A DNA stretch of 64,000 nt from an uncultured Aquimarina sp. (GTDB lineage: Bacteria; Bacteroidota; Bacteroidia; Flavobacteriales; Flavobacteriaceae), in NCBI GenBank assembly GCA_947500505.1, contig CANMSL010000001.1, positions 682,001-746,000 on the forward strand, read 5' to 3'. Under the pieces are notes generated by a model. That model worked only from the letters and a program-made list of their open reading frames with translations. It was not told the origin of the DNA and made no database searches. Below are positions 18,003 to 27,810 of this stretch, piece by piece. Positions within the stretch are counted from its first letter, which is position 1. Every line of letters begins with the position of its first letter. The position numbers were made by a program, and so were the translations under genes.

Positions 18003-18782
18003 ATGACATTAGCGTATAAAGGGATTGAAATTAACTATAACATCTCTGGAAGTGGCACTCCATTAGTATTTTTGCACGGTTTTTTAGAAAATTCCACAAT
18101 GTGGGATGCTATAGTTTCTGATTTATCTAATAATTATACCTGTATCACTATAGATTTGCTAGGTCATGGACAAACGAAGTGTCTTGGGTATATTCATAGA
18201 ATGGAAGATATGGCTCAAGCGGTTAAAGCAGTTTTACATTATATCAAAATTGACAACCCTATATGTATTGGCCACTCTATGGGTGGATATGTTTCGTTAG
18301 CATATCTGGATTTGTTTCCTGAAGGAATCTCTGGATTAGTTTTACTTAATTCTACTTCTTTTCCTGATAGTGAAGAAAGAAAAATTAATAGAAGCAGGGC
18401 AATAGATATCGTTAAGAAAAATCCTGATGCCTATACAAGTATGGCAATTGCAAATCTCTTTGCAGAAGAAAACCGTGTTCAATTTAGTCAGCAAATTAAA
18501 GCTATAAAGGATCAAGCTTCAAAAACTCCACTACAAGGAATAATTTCTGCTCTGGAGGGAATGAAAATCAGAAAGGATCATAGAATGACTTTATTAGCTT
18601 TTAGAAAACCTAAAATTATTTTTGCAGGACAAAAAGACCCCGTCTTATCGTACCAGCAAAATATAGAAGAATCAAAGCAGTGTAAAACAGATTTAATTTC
18701 TTTAAATGGAGGTCATATGCTTTACATAGAAAATCAGGATGAATTTTTACGATCATTCAAACTTTTTCTAAAACAAATATGA
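18003..18782 (+). CDS. Alpha/beta-fold hydrolase
   Basis: A 259-residue cytosolic hydrolase of the MhpC/haloperoxidase-like type. Visible are the oxyanion HGF near LVFLHGFLENS, the nucleophile elbow GHSMGGYV, a candidate acid Asp in AGQKDPVLSY and the catalytic His in LNGGHMLYIE. The substrate is not predictable; esterase or lactonase activity is likely. Divergent from brnQ, with only 66 nt between the start codons. Confidence 0.88.
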   Translation: MTLAYKGIEINYNISGSGTPLVFLHGFLENSTMWDAIVSDLSNNYTCITIDLLGHGQTKCLGYIHRMEDMAQAVKAVLHYIKIDNPICIGHSMGGYVSLAYLDLFPEGISGLVLLNSTSFPDSEERKINRSRAIDIVKKNPDAYTSMAIANLFAEENRVQFSQQIKAIKDQASKTPLQGIISALEGMKIRKDHRMTLLAFRKPKIIFAGQKDPVLSYQQNIEESKQCKTDLISLNGGHMLYIENQDEFLRSFKLFLKQI

Positions 18783-19003
18783 CCTTTTTTCCCTCTTTTG
18801 CTAATACTTCACTTATCTTTAAAAGCACCATAGTATGCGTCTATTTTTTTCGGCGAAATACAATTTTACAGGTTAAAAACCTTATAAAATAGCATTTCAA
18901 AGTCAAAATTGACGTTTTTTCAAAATTTTTTCTTACAAAATATTGTTAATAACTAAAAAAATGTTATTATTGTATTGATAATGAACTTTTAACCCCCGCA
19001 AAA

Positions 19004-19273
19004 ATGAAGAAATCTACCTCTAATTCGTCATTCTCCATATCCAGAATTTATTGCGCTTTATTCGGCCATGATTATATTACTTCCAAACAGGTTACACATC
19101 ATATTAAAGAATATACTTGTTCACATTGTGGTGAACAGGCCACCACTAATAGCAGAGGTCGATTAGAAGTAATGACACCAAAACTTAAAGAAATTAATGA
19201 TGCTCTAGCATCTGTTCACGCTAAGAAAACTGCACGAAATAAATCTAAGATAAATTTGCAGACCGCGTCTTAA
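19004..19273 (+). CDS. Small zinc-ribbon-like protein
   Basis: An 89-residue basic protein with CALFGHDY near residue 17 and YTCSHCGEQATT around residue 40; the CxxC plus the upstream Cys/His could bind one zinc. The C-terminus is Lys/Arg/Ala-rich (ASVHAKKTARNKSK). It resembles short flavobacterial proteins of unknown function. The 220-bp upstream spacer suggests its own promoter. Convergent with thiL, the two stop codons being 1 nt apart. Confidence 0.75.
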   Translation: MKKSTSNSSFSISRIYCALFGHDYITSKQVTHHIKEYTCSHCGEQATTNSRGRLEVMTPKLKEINDALASVHAKKTARNKSKINLQTAS

Positions 19274-19274
19274 A

Positions 19275-20321
19275 TTATTCTTTTATGGGATTCCAGCCCT
19301 GAGCGATTAATTCAATTTTTTCGTTTGCTCTGGTAACCAATCCGATTCCGCTTTTCTCATCGGTCATATGACCAATTACAGTGAGGTTAGGGTTTGCTTT
19401 AATCTTCGGAAAATCTTCTTGTTTAATTGTAAACAGCAATTCATAATCTTCTCCACCGCTTAGTGCTACAGTAGTACTATTCAGCTTAAATTCTTCGCAG
19501 GTAGAAATAACTGCCGGATCCAAAGGTATTTTTTCTTCATAAAGATTTACTCCAACTTTAGATTTTTTACATAAATGAATAACCTCTGAAGATAAACCGT
19601 CACTTATGTCAATCATACTGGTTGGTGTAACATCTAAAGCTTTAAGAAGTTCTGCTATATCTTTTCTAGCTTCCGGTTTCAACTGTCGTTCAATCAAGTA
19701 TGAATACTGATCTAAATCCGGTTGCGAATTGGGATTCGCTTTATAAACTTGCTTTTCCCTTTCTAAAACCTGTAGGCCAAGATAGGCTGCTCCTAAATCT
19801 CCAGTAACAACCAGCAAATCATTTTCTCCGGCCCCATCACGATATACCAGGTCATCTTCATCTGCTTGACCGACCGCAGTAATACTGATCATTAGTCCTG
19901 TTGTAGAAGAAGTGGTATCTCCACCAACTACATCTATATTATATATTTTAGCCGCTGTTTGAATACCTGCATATAATTCTTCTAAAGCTTCTAAAGGAAA
20001 CCTATTAGATACTGCGATAGATACGGTGATCTGACTTGCAGTTGCATTCATAGCATATACGTCAGAAAGATTTACCATTACGGCTTTATAACCTAAATGC
20101 TTTAGCGGAACATAGGATAAATCAAAATGTACTCCTTCAATCAACAGATCTGTAGTTAACACACATTTTTTATTTTTAAAATCTAAAACTGCAGCATCAT
20201 CACCAATCCCTCGAAGGGTAGATTCATGTTTGATTTCAAAGTTTCTGGTTAAGTGATCTATCAGACCAAATTCTCCTAATTCTGACAATGATGTCCTTGA
20301 TGTATTTTTATCTTCAATCAT
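19275..20321 (-). CDS. thiL: Thiamine-monophosphate kinase
   Basis: ATP-dependent phosphorylation of thiamine monophosphate to thiamine pyrophosphate. The start at 20321 (MIEDKNTSRTSLSELGEFGLI) is favoured over the frame beginning at 20342. The PurM/ThiL fold is clear: GIGDDAAVL, LLIEGVHFDL, NLSDVYAMNA with the metal Asp, VVGGDTTSS, and the C-terminal SMIDISDGLSSE and LSGGEDYELLFT. The 348 residues are full length. No other thi genes are nearby. Confidence 0.95.
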   Translation of the reverse strand: MIEDKNTSRTSLSELGEFGLIDHLTRNFEIKHESTLRGIGDDAAVLDFKNKKCVLTTDLLIEGVHFDLSYVPLKHLGYKAVMVNLSDVYAMNATASQITVSIAVSNRFPLEALEELYAGIQTAAKIYNIDVVGGDTTSSTTGLMISITAVGQADEDDLVYRDGAGENDLLVVTGDLGAAYLGLQVLEREKQVYKANPNSQPDLDQYSYLIERQLKPEARKDIAELLKALDVTPTSMIDISDGLSSEVIHLCKKSKVGVNLYEEKIPLDPAVISTCEEFKLNSTTVALSGGEDYELLFTIKQEDFPKIKANPNLTVIGHMTDEKSGIGLVTRANEKIELIAQGWNPIKE

Positions 20322-20525
20322 AATTGCAAAGGTAGGGAACAAGGTGATTTCATTATATAAAGTTTTGAAAAATATTATAAAATACGATCTCTTTAGACCT
20401 TAATAATTTAATAACAATAATAAACACTAAATTAGTGTCTTCATGCCTGTAGTAGGGTATTTAGGTAGCAAACTGTTTTATATATAAGCCTCCGATTAAT
20501 AATTAATTATAAAAGTGAATAAAAC

Positions 20526-21758
20526 ATGGAAAGATATCTTCGTATAATAATTTATTTTCTGACATTTTTATTGGTTTTAAATTGTAGTAATGATGATGAC
20601 CAATCCACCAATAATGATGGTAATCAGAACGCAAACTGTACAAATCAAACATCCGGAGGAATTTACCCTAGTTGTGGTGTTGATTTAGTCGCTTCTATAA
20701 CACTTTCCGAAATGGAAGCCTCTCAAGGAAATGATAGCTGGGGATGGACAGATCCCAGTAATGGTAAAGAATATGCCATTGTGTGTCTTAATAACGGTAC
20801 CGCTTTTATAGATATTTCTAACCCGGAAAACCCGGTATATTTAGGAAAATTACCTACTGCTACATCAAATAGTACCTGGCGAGATGCCAAAGTATACCAA
20901 AATCACGCGTTTATTGTTAGTGAAGCTACAGGTCATGGCATGCAGGTTTTTGATTTAACCAGGTTAAGAAATGTTAGTAATCCTCCAGAGACTTTTTCTG
21001 TCGATTTCCATTACACTGATTTTGGAAGCGCACATAATATTGTTATCAATACAGACTCTGGATATGCCTATGCTGTTGGTGCTAGAACGGTAGACGGCAC
21101 TCAGCGTCTTTTTGATGGTGGACCTCATTTTATTAACATTCAGAATCCGGCTGCTCCTGTCAATGAAGGCGGATACGCTGATGATTCTTATAGTCATGAT
21201 GCTCAAGTAGTTACTTATAGCGGTCCTGATAGTGATTACACCGGGAGAGAAATTCTTATCGGCAGTAATGAAAATGAAATTGCAATCGTTGATATTACAG
21301 ATAAAGCAAACCCAATTAATATATCTACTATTGGTTACCAACAAATAGGATATACACATCAAGGTTGGTTTACAGAAGATCAACGATTTTTTCTATTAGG
21401 AGATGAATTAGATGAAAGAGATGTTGGCTTTAATACACGTACAATAGTCTTTGATTTCGAAGATCTTGATTCCCCGCAATTTCATATGGATTATAATGGT
21501 CCCACATCAGCCATTGATCACAATGGTTATGTTAAAGGAAATAAGTTTTATCTAGCCAATTATGAGGCAGGTTTAAGAATAATCGATATTTCCGATATCG
21601 CTTCAAACACTATGGAAGAAGTTGGTTTTTTTGATACTTTTCCATCCACCAACAGAGCAAGTTTTTCAGGAGCCTGGAATGTATATCCTTTTTTCGAAAG
21701 CGGAAATATTGTGATTAGTGATATTAACTCTGGTTTCTTATTGGTTAGAGAACAATAA
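20526..21758 (+). CDS. Choice-of-anchor B (LVIVD-repeat) lipoprotein
   Basis: A 410-residue lipoprotein; the lipobox LVLNC puts the modified Cys at residue 20, followed by an Asn/Asp-rich linker. The rest consists of LVIVD-type propeller repeats (FIDISNPENPVYLGKLP, FINIQNPAAPVNEGGY, IVDITDKANPINISTI, IIDISDIASNTMEEVG), as in the choice-of-anchor B family. Probably surface or periplasmic. The function is unknown. It is 14 nt upstream of another propeller lipoprotein, so the two are likely co-transcribed. Confidence 0.85.
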   Translation: MERYLRIIIYFLTFLLVLNCSNDDDQSTNNDGNQNANCTNQTSGGIYPSCGVDLVASITLSEMEASQGNDSWGWTDPSNGKEYAIVCLNNGTAFIDISNPENPVYLGKLPTATSNSTWRDAKVYQNHAFIVSEATGHGMQVFDLTRLRNVSNPPETFSVDFHYTDFGSAHNIVINTDSGYAYAVGARTVDGTQRLFDGGPHFINIQNPAAPVNEGGYADDSYSHDAQVVTYSGPDSDYTGREILIGSNENEIAIVDITDKANPINISTIGYQQIGYTHQGWFTEDQRFFLLGDELDERDVGFNTRTIVFDFEDLDSPQFHMDYNGPTSAIDHNGYVKGNKFYLANYEAGLRIIDISDIASNTMEEVGFFDTFPSTNRASFSGAWNVYPFFESGNIVISDINSGFLLVREQ

Positions 21759-21772
21759 TAAAATAGACTCTT

Positions 21773-23101
21773 ATGAAAAAATATAATTTCCCATTTCTGT
21801 ACTTTTCCTTTTTTATATTGCTAACGGGATGTTCCGATGATGATAAAGGGACTTCAAATATTGCTAATTTTGAAGGTGAAATAGATTGGATAAAGACATA
21901 TGGAGGATCTGATGAAGAATCTGCAAGATCTGTAATAGAAACCACTGATGGAGGTTTTGCAATTTTTGGTTTTACCAAAAGTAGCGATAATGATATTTCT
22001 GATAAACAAACTACTGTTAATGATTATTGGTTGTTAAAAATAGATAATCAAGGCAATGTCCTATGGAATAAAACCATTGGAGGTAGCGATGATGACCAAG
22101 GTCAAGAAGTGATTCAAACTAATGATGGAGGCTTTTTACTAACGGGATATAGTAAAAGTAATGACGGTGATGCCAGTAATAATGAGGGCTTTCATGATAA
22201 TTGGTTTGTAAAATTAAGTGCGTCTGGAGAAATAGAGTGGGAAAAAAGTTATGGTTTCTCTGGTCATGATCATAGTTATGCAATTATACAGACCATAGAT
22301 GGTGGCTATTTTAGCGCAGGATTCTTAGACGTAACAGGTTCTAATGGAGAAGGAGGCTTGACAAAACACGGAGAAGGTGAATTTTGGGGACAAAAACTAA
22401 ACTCGAGCGGAGAGTTAGAATGGAGAAATTTCTTTGGGGGAACCAGCAATGATCGAGCTTACGATGTATTGCAATCAGATGATGGAGGTTTTATACTTTT
22501 TGGAGCTACAGAAAGTAATGACTTTGATATTACAAATACTAATGGAAGCTATGACTTTTGGGTAATCAAGGTTGACGATAAAGGTACTTTAGTCTGGGAG
22601 AAAACATACGGAGGAAGTGGTATAGACATTGCATATGCAGCTGTACGTGGAAATGACAACACCTATATAGTCGCAGGGCAGACTATAAGTGAAGATGGAG
22701 ATGTTACCTCCAGTAACGGAAACTCAGACTTTTGGGTAATTAAAATCGACGATTTTGGAAATCTCATCTGGCAAAAATCCTTTGGAGGAAGTGACTTTGA
22801 AGTTGCCCGTTCTATAGATAATACCTTAGACGGAGGATTTGTTATAACAGGAACTTCGAAAAGTAACAATGGTGATCTAAATTCTAATCTTGGAGACAAC
22901 GATTTTTGGGTCATCAAAATAAATAATTCTGGAAATATCGTCTGGCAAAAAAACCTGGGAGGATCTGGCTTTGATTTTGCTTATGATGTTATCGAAACAT
23001 TAACAGGAGGTATTCTTGTTGTTGGCGAAACGAATAGTCCTGATCTCGAAAATTCTGCGAATAAGGGGTTAATGGATATTTTAGCGATTAAGATAAAATA
23101 A
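21773..23101 (+). CDS. Seven-repeat beta-propeller lipoprotein
   Basis: A 442-residue lipoprotein (lipobox LTGC, Cys at residue 20) made almost wholly of seven tandem repeats of about 58 residues. Each has the pattern YGGSxxDxAxxxxxTxDGGF, then a strand, a ND(F/Y)WVIKID segment and GNxxWxK(S/T). Seven repeats suit a seven-bladed propeller. There is no sorting domain or enzyme motif. It follows the choice-of-anchor B gene by 14 nt. The function is unknown; ligand binding or surface adhesion is an inference. Confidence 0.82.
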   Translation: MKKYNFPFLYFSFFILLTGCSDDDKGTSNIANFEGEIDWIKTYGGSDEESARSVIETTDGGFAIFGFTKSSDNDISDKQTTVNDYWLLKIDNQGNVLWNKTIGGSDDDQGQEVIQTNDGGFLLTGYSKSNDGDASNNEGFHDNWFVKLSASGEIEWEKSYGFSGHDHSYAIIQTIDGGYFSAGFLDVTGSNGEGGLTKHGEGEFWGQKLNSSGELEWRNFFGGTSNDRAYDVLQSDDGGFILFGATESNDFDITNTNGSYDFWVIKVDDKGTLVWEKTYGGSGIDIAYAAVRGNDNTYIVAGQTISEDGDVTSSNGNSDFWVIKIDDFGNLIWQKSFGGSDFEVARSIDNTLDGGFVITGTSKSNNGDLNSNLGDNDFWVIKINNSGNIVWQKNLGGSGFDFAYDVIETLTGGILVVGETNSPDLENSANKGLMDILAIKIK

Positions 23102-23180
23102 GTAGCCGTTTTAAATAAAAACACCTACTCCCAACCTACAAACCATACTTTTTATTCCATAGCTTTTTTCTATCCTAATA

Positions 23181-23235
23181 TATGTTAGATAAATGTTAGG
23201 TTATGTAAATAAAACCTACATATGTAGTATATTTG
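23181..23235 (+). promoter_or_regulatory. Promoter and candidate operator of the SUF operon
   Basis: TATATTTG at 23228-23235 fits the -7 consensus and lies about 34 nt before the iscA-like ATG. Just upstream are overlapping symmetric elements: TAGGTT/AACCTA arms around 23197-23218 and the palindrome CTACATATGTAG at about 23216-23227, plus a direct repeat of TGTTAG (23183 and 23194). This density suggests binding by a regulator, perhaps an iron or Fe-S sensor; the regulator's identity is an inference. Confidence 0.45.
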
Positions 23236-23268
23236 CATTCAATTTAGAATTAATCTATTTTATTATAT

Positions 23269-23598
23269 ATGATTAAGGTATCAGATACAGCTAAAAAGAA
23301 AGTCATAGAGTTGATGAGTGACGATGGTTATGACGCTTCTTTAGACTATGTTCGTGTAGGTGTTAAGAGTGGAGGTTGTTCAGGTTTGTCATATGACTTA
23401 AAATTTGATAAAACACAGGAAGAAGGAGATAAAGTTTTTGAAGACAATGGTGTAAAAATAATTGTTGATAAAAAAAGCTTTTTATACCTCATCGGCACTA
23501 CCCTAGAATATTCCGGAGGATTAAATGGAACCGGTTTCGTTTTTAACAATCCCAACGCTAATAGAACCTGCGGTTGCGGAGAAAGTTTTTCCCTTTAA
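23269..23598 (+). CDS. HesB/IscA-type iron-sulfur carrier (SufA-like)
   Basis: A-type carrier that receives Fe-S clusters from the SufBCD scaffold and passes them to target proteins. The 109 residues contain the three conserved Cys: one in SGGCSGLSYDL and two in the C-terminal RTCGCGESF. First gene of the SUF operon, 43 nt upstream of sufB, with its own promoter box. The symbol could be sufA or iscA; the sequence alone does not decide. Confidence 0.94.
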   Translation: MIKVSDTAKKKVIELMSDDGYDASLDYVRVGVKSGGCSGLSYDLKFDKTQEEGDKVFEDNGVKIIVDKKSFLYLIGTTLEYSGGLNGTGFVFNNPNANRTCGCGESFSL

Positions 23599-23641
23599 AA
23601 ATTAAAAAAAGATTCTAAAGCATAGCTTAGAACTTATAAAG

Positions 23642-25087
23642 ATGGCATATACCGAAGACGACTTAAAAAAAGAATTAGAAACTAAGGAATACGAATATGG
23701 ATTTTATACCGATATAGAATCCGATACGTTTCCTGTCGGTTTAAACGAGGATATTGTTCGCGCAATTTCGAATAAAAAAGATGAACCGGAGTGGATGACA
23801 GAATGGAGGCTGGAATCATTTAGGAGTTGGGAACAAATGAAAGAACCAGAATGGGCCAATGTAAGGTACGAAAAGCCTGATTTTCAGAACATTTCTTACT
23901 ATTCTGCTCCAAACAAGAAACCCAAATACGAAAGTCTTGATGAGGTAGATCCAGAATTATTGGATACGTTTAAAAGATTGGGTATTTCTTTGGATGAGCA
24001 AAAGAAATTAGCAGGTGTTGCTGTGGATATCGTAATGGATTCAGTTTCTGTAGCTACTACATTTAAAGACACTCTTGCAGAAAAAGGTATTATATTCTGT
24101 TCAATTTCTGAGGCAATACAAGAGCATCCGGAACTTGTAAAAAAATATATTGGATCTGTAGTTCCTCAAAAAGATAATTTCTACTCAGCGCTGAATTCAG
24201 CAGTATTTAGCGATGGTTCTTTCTGTTATATCCCAAAAGGTGTAAGATGCCCGATGGAGTTATCTACTTATTTTAGAATCAATCAGGCAGGTACGGGTCA
24301 GTTCGAACGCACATTAGTAATCGCTGATGAAGGAAGTTATGTGAGTTATCTGGAAGGTTGTACAGCTCCGTCTAGAGATGAGAATCAATTGCACGCTGCT
24401 GTAGTAGAATTAATAGCATTGGATAATGCAGAAATAAAATATTCTACTGTACAAAACTGGTATCCCGGTAATGCCGAAGGAAAAGGTGGTGTTTACAACT
24501 TTGTAACCAAACGAGGTATCTGCGAAACAAATGCCAAAATATCCTGGACTCAGGTTGAAACCGGATCTGCCGTAACCTGGAAATATCCGTCCTGTATTCT
24601 TAAAGGAGATAATTCTGTTGGTGAGTTTTATTCTATTGCTGTAACGAATAATTTCCAACAAGCGGATACAGGAACTAAAATGGTTCATTTAGGCAAGAAT
24701 ACTAAGAGTACAATTATCTCCAAGGGAATTTCTGCAGGAAAATCTCAAAATAGTTATCGAGGGTTGGTGCAAATTAACAGCAGAGCAACCAATGCGCGTA
24801 ATTTTTCTCAATGTGATTCTTTACTTATGGGCAATGAATGTGGTGCTCATACGTTTCCGTATATTGAAGCAAAAAATAAAACTGCTCAAATAGAACACGA
24901 GGCTACTACAAGCAAGATAGGAGAAGATCAAATCTTTTATTGTAATCAGAGAGGAATTGATACGGAAAAAGCAATTGCTTTGATTGTAAACGGATTTAGT
25001 AAAGAGGTGTTGAACAAACTTCCGATGGAATTTGCGGTAGAAGCCCAAAAACTTTTAGAAATTTCTCTAGAAGGTTCTGTAGGATAA
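23642..25087 (+). CDS. sufB: Fe-S cluster scaffold subunit SufB
   Basis: Core scaffold of the SufBCD complex on which Fe-S clusters are built. At 481 residues it is full length. It has the family's beta-helix core with [42 protein letters not shown] and [17 protein letters not shown], and ends in the SufC-interacting tail typical of SufB. Between sufB and sufC here lies a lipoprotein gene, 26 nt downstream. Confidence 0.97.
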   Translation: MAYTEDDLKKELETKEYEYGFYTDIESDTFPVGLNEDIVRAISNKKDEPEWMTEWRLESFRSWEQMKEPEWANVRYEKPDFQNISYYSAPNKKPKYESLDEVDPELLDTFKRLGISLDEQKKLAGVAVDIVMDSVSVATTFKDTLAEKGIIFCSISEAIQEHPELVKKYIGSVVPQKDNFYSALNSAVFSDGSFCYIPKGVRCPMELSTYFRINQAGTGQFERTLVIADEGSYVSYLEGCTAPSRDENQLHAAVVELIALDNAEIKYSTVQNWYPGNAEGKGGVYNFVTKRGICETNAKISWTQVETGSAVTWKYPSCILKGDNSVGEFYSIAVTNNFQQADTGTKMVHLGKNTKSTIISKGISAGKSQNSYRGLVQINSRATNARNFSQCDSLLMGNECGAHTFPYIEAKNKTAQIEHEATTSKIGEDQIFYCNQRGIDTEKAIALIVNGFSKEVLNKLPMEFAVEAQKLLEISLEGSVG

Positions 25088-25113
25088 AGTGTTTAACTAA
25101 CAAATTCTCACAA

Positions 25114-25524
25114 ATGAAAAATTCATTTCTTATTATCATCGTAAGCCTTTTAATTTTTTCCTGTAAAAATGAAAAAAAACCGTCATCTGATATTGAACCC
25201 ACTCTAATTCGGGGAGAATATATATTAATTGATAACGCCGGTGTGCTAAAAGGCAAAGATTTTATTTACGGAGTTATCATCGATGACATGGCTCAACAAT
25301 TAGCTGAAAAAATAAAACCGTTACAAAGAGAAGAATATGATATGGTACCCGTAGTAGTTAACGGTGTCATAAAACCAAACACAGAAGAAGGTTGGCCTGA
25401 AGTTGTAGAAATCAAAGAAATTGTTGGTGTCAGTGAGCCAACTTCAGAATTACCTACAAAAATAAAATCTTCGGATTCGGAACAACAATCCAGTGAACCC
25501 GAACACGATGGTCACAATCACTAA
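25114..25524 (+). CDS. Lipoprotein inserted between sufB and sufC
   Basis: A 136-residue lipoprotein (lipobox IFSC, Cys at residue 17). The middle (GEYILIDNAGVLKGKDFIYG through VVVNGVIKPN) looks like a small beta-rich, possibly OB-like, domain. The tail is Ser/Glu-rich and ends HDGHNH, a potential metal-binding cluster. It sits 26 nt after sufB and 31 nt before sufC, so it is transcribed with the Fe-S genes although exported. I do not recognise a named family; a metal-related envelope role is only an inference. Confidence 0.75.
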   Translation: MKNSFLIIIVSLLIFSCKNEKKPSSDIEPTLIRGEYILIDNAGVLKGKDFIYGVIIDDMAQQLAEKIKPLQREEYDMVPVVVNGVIKPNTEEGWPEVVEIKEIVGVSEPTSELPTKIKSSDSEQQSSEPEHDGHNH

Positions 25525-25555
25525 AAATTTATTTAAATAGATATAAAAACACAAG

Positions 25556-26308
25556 ATGTTAGAAATTAAGGATTTACACGCTAGTGTTGAGGAAAAAGAA
25601 ATTTTAAAAGGTCTTAATTTACACGTAAAAGCAGGAGAAGTTCACGCTATAATGGGACCGAATGGTGCCGGCAAAAGTACATTGGCCAATATTGTTGCAG
25701 GAAAAGAAGAATATGAAGTAACAGATGGTAGTATTCTTTTAGAAGGTGAAGATATAGAAGAATTAGCAGCAGAAGAACGAGCGCATAAAGGTGTTTTTCT
25801 ATCATTTCAATATCCGATAGAAATTCCGGGTGTTTCGGTTACTAATTTTATGAAAACTGCGATTAACGAGACCCGTAAAGCACAAGGATTAGAAGAAATG
25901 CCGGCCAAGGATATGTTAAAGAAAATTCGTGAAAAATCTGAATTATTGGATATCGATCGTAAATTTTTATCTCGTTCTTTAAATCAAGGGTTTTCCGGAG
26001 GTGAGAAAAAACGTAATGAAATTTTCCAGATGGCAATGATGGAACCTAAACTAGCTATTTTGGATGAAACAGATTCTGGATTAGATATTGATGCGTTACG
26101 TATTGTAGCAAATGGTGTAAACAAATTAAAAAGTGAAGAAAATGCTATAATTGTCATAACGCATTACCAACGATTACTGGATTATATCGTGCCGGATTAT
26201 GTTCACGTATTATACGACGGTAAAATAGTAAAATCCGGAACCAAAGAGCTTGCCTTGGAATTAGAAGAAAAAGGATACGACTGGATTAAAGAAGAAATAA
26301 ACGCATAA
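25556..26308 (+). CDS. sufC: Fe-S assembly ATPase SufC
   Basis: ABC-type ATPase that drives conformational change in the SufB-SufD scaffold. It is 250 residues with Walker A GPNGAGKSTL, Q-loop FLSFQYP, signature SGGEKKRNEIFQM, Walker B LAILDETDSGLD and the H-loop His in ITHYQRLL. The ET in place of EP after the Walker B Asp is typical of SufC. It has no transmembrane partner, as expected. Confidence 0.97.
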   Translation: MLEIKDLHASVEEKEILKGLNLHVKAGEVHAIMGPNGAGKSTLANIVAGKEEYEVTDGSILLEGEDIEELAAEERAHKGVFLSFQYPIEIPGVSVTNFMKTAINETRKAQGLEEMPAKDMLKKIREKSELLDIDRKFLSRSLNQGFSGGEKKRNEIFQMAMMEPKLAILDETDSGLDIDALRIVANGVNKLKSEENAIIVITHYQRLLDYIVPDYVHVLYDGKIVKSGTKELALELEEKGYDWIKEEINA

Positions 26309-26404
26309 TTTTAAGTTGAAGGTTGAGCATTGATTGATTATTTACTAAAAAATAATTGAATCTGCATACAATCAACGAACAGCTGGCAATAAACAACTAA
26401 GAAC

Positions 26405-27718
26405 ATGGAATTGAAAGAAAAATTGGTGTCTTCCTTTTTAGCCTTTGAAAATACGGTAGATGTAGATGCTCCTGTTCACGATATCAGAAGTCAGGCTATA
26501 AAAACTTTTGAGGAAAAAGGTTTCCCTACCAAAAGAGAAGAAGCTTGGAAATATACCTCTCTAAACGCAATATTAAAACACGACTACAGCATTTTTCCTA
26601 AAGAAGAGAATGCACTGGAATTCAAAGATGTCAAGAAGTACTTTCTTTATGATTTGGATACTTATAAAATTGTATTTATTGATGGTCAATATTCATCTCA
26701 TTTATCAGAAACAACACATGATAAAATTGATGTTTGTCTGATGTCTTCTGCTTTGGATAGCCCTAAGTATAAAACGGTAATAGATAAATATTTTAACAAA
26801 GTTGCTCCAGAAGACGGTTTGACTTCATTAAATACTGCTTTTTCTAAAGAAGGAGCTTATATTCATATTCCTAAGAATAAATTAGCAGATAAACCGATTC
26901 AGATCATTCATTTTTCCACAGGAAAAGAATCCACTCAGTTACTGCAACCTCGTAACTTAATTGTAGTAGAAAAAAACGCTCATGTACAGATTATCGAGCG
27001 TCATCAGAGTTTAACTGAGAATCCAGTGTTAACCAACTCGGTTACAGAGATCTTTGCTGATAAAAGAGCATTTGTAGACTATTATAAAATTCAGAATGAT
27101 AATGAGTACGCTTCGTTGATTGACAATACCTATATTAAACAACAAGCCCAAAGTGTAGCATCAGTTCATACATTTGCCTTTGGAGGAAATTTAACCAGAA
27201 ACAACCTAAATTTCTATCAAAAAGGCGAAGGAATTGACTCTATCCTTAATGGAGTTACTATTATAGAAGGCAAGCAACACGTAGATCACAATACACTAGT
27301 TCATCACACAGAACCTAATTGCGAAAGTCACCAAGACTACAAAGGTATTTTTGATGAAAAGGCAACAGGTGTTTTTAATGGCAAAATCATTGTAAATAAA
27401 GAGGCTCAGAAAACGAACGCTTTTCAGTCTAATAACAATATTTTATTAAGTGATAAAGCCACGATTAATTCTAAACCTCAATTAGAGATTTTTGCGGATG
27501 ACGTAAAATGTTCTCACGGTTGTACAATTGGCCAGTTAGACGAACAAGCCTTATTCTATATGAGATCACGAGGAATTGGTGAAAAAGAAGCACGAGCTTT
27601 ATTGATGTATGCTTTTGCCAATAATGTATTAGAAAGCGTAAAAATACCTCAGCTAAAACAACGAATCAATAAATTAATTGCCAATAAACTTGGTGTTAGT
27701 ATTGGATTTGATTTGTAA
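26405..27718 (+). CDS. sufD: Fe-S scaffold subunit SufD
   Basis: Partner of SufB in the SufBC2D scaffold. The 437 residues include an N-terminal helical segment (GFPTKREEAWKYTSL), the beta-helix body (NLIVVEKNAHVQIIERH; HHTEPNCESHQDYKGIF) and the conserved C-terminal CSHGCTIGQLDEQALFYMRS with the scaffold Cys/His. It follows sufC by 96 nt. A hairpin terminator 57 nt past its stop closes this half of the cluster. Confidence 0.95.
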   Translation: MELKEKLVSSFLAFENTVDVDAPVHDIRSQAIKTFEEKGFPTKREEAWKYTSLNAILKHDYSIFPKEENALEFKDVKKYFLYDLDTYKIVFIDGQYSSHLSETTHDKIDVCLMSSALDSPKYKTVIDKYFNKVAPEDGLTSLNTAFSKEGAYIHIPKNKLADKPIQIIHFSTGKESTQLLQPRNLIVVEKNAHVQIIERHQSLTENPVLTNSVTEIFADKRAFVDYYKIQNDNEYASLIDNTYIKQQAQSVASVHTFAFGGNLTRNNLNFYQKGEGIDSILNGVTIIEGKQHVDHNTLVHHTEPNCESHQDYKGIFDEKATGVFNGKIIVNKEAQKTNAFQSNNNILLSDKATINSKPQLEIFADDVKCSHGCTIGQLDEQALFYMRSRGIGEKEARALLMYAFANNVLESVKIPQLKQRINKLIANKLGVSIGFDL

Positions 27719-27730
27719 CTAAGTATTTTT

Positions 27731-27766
27731 AACCTTCCAAGTTTTTAAAAATCTGTAAGGCCTTAT
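27731..27766. repeat. Degenerate REP-like palindrome
   Basis: The segment beginning AACCTTCCAAGTTTTTAAAA has arms (AACCTT and AAGGCCTT) around a TTTTTAAAA centre. It resembles the palindromes at 50-82 and 29419-29452 in layout, with the same central AT block and an ACCT/AGGT-type end, but is less perfect. Confidence 0.35.
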
Positions 27767-27774
27767 AAGAATCC

Positions 27775-27804
27775 AACCTCTACATATATTTGTTGAGGTT
27801 TTTT
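27775..27804 (+). terminator. Terminator after sufD
   Basis: AACCTC (27775-27780) pairs with GAGGTT (27795-27800), followed by T residues to 27804. It separates the SUF genes from the DUF2306 gene. Its presence argues that the DUF2306 protein starts at the ATG at 27811, not at the TTG at 27790 inside the hairpin. Confidence 0.55.
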
Positions 27805-27810
27805 ATTTCT

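Noticed and set aside
20964..21383. A 139-codon minus-strand frame opposite the choice-of-anchor B gene
   Set aside because: Shadow of the repeat-containing lipoprotein; low complexity and no family resemblance.
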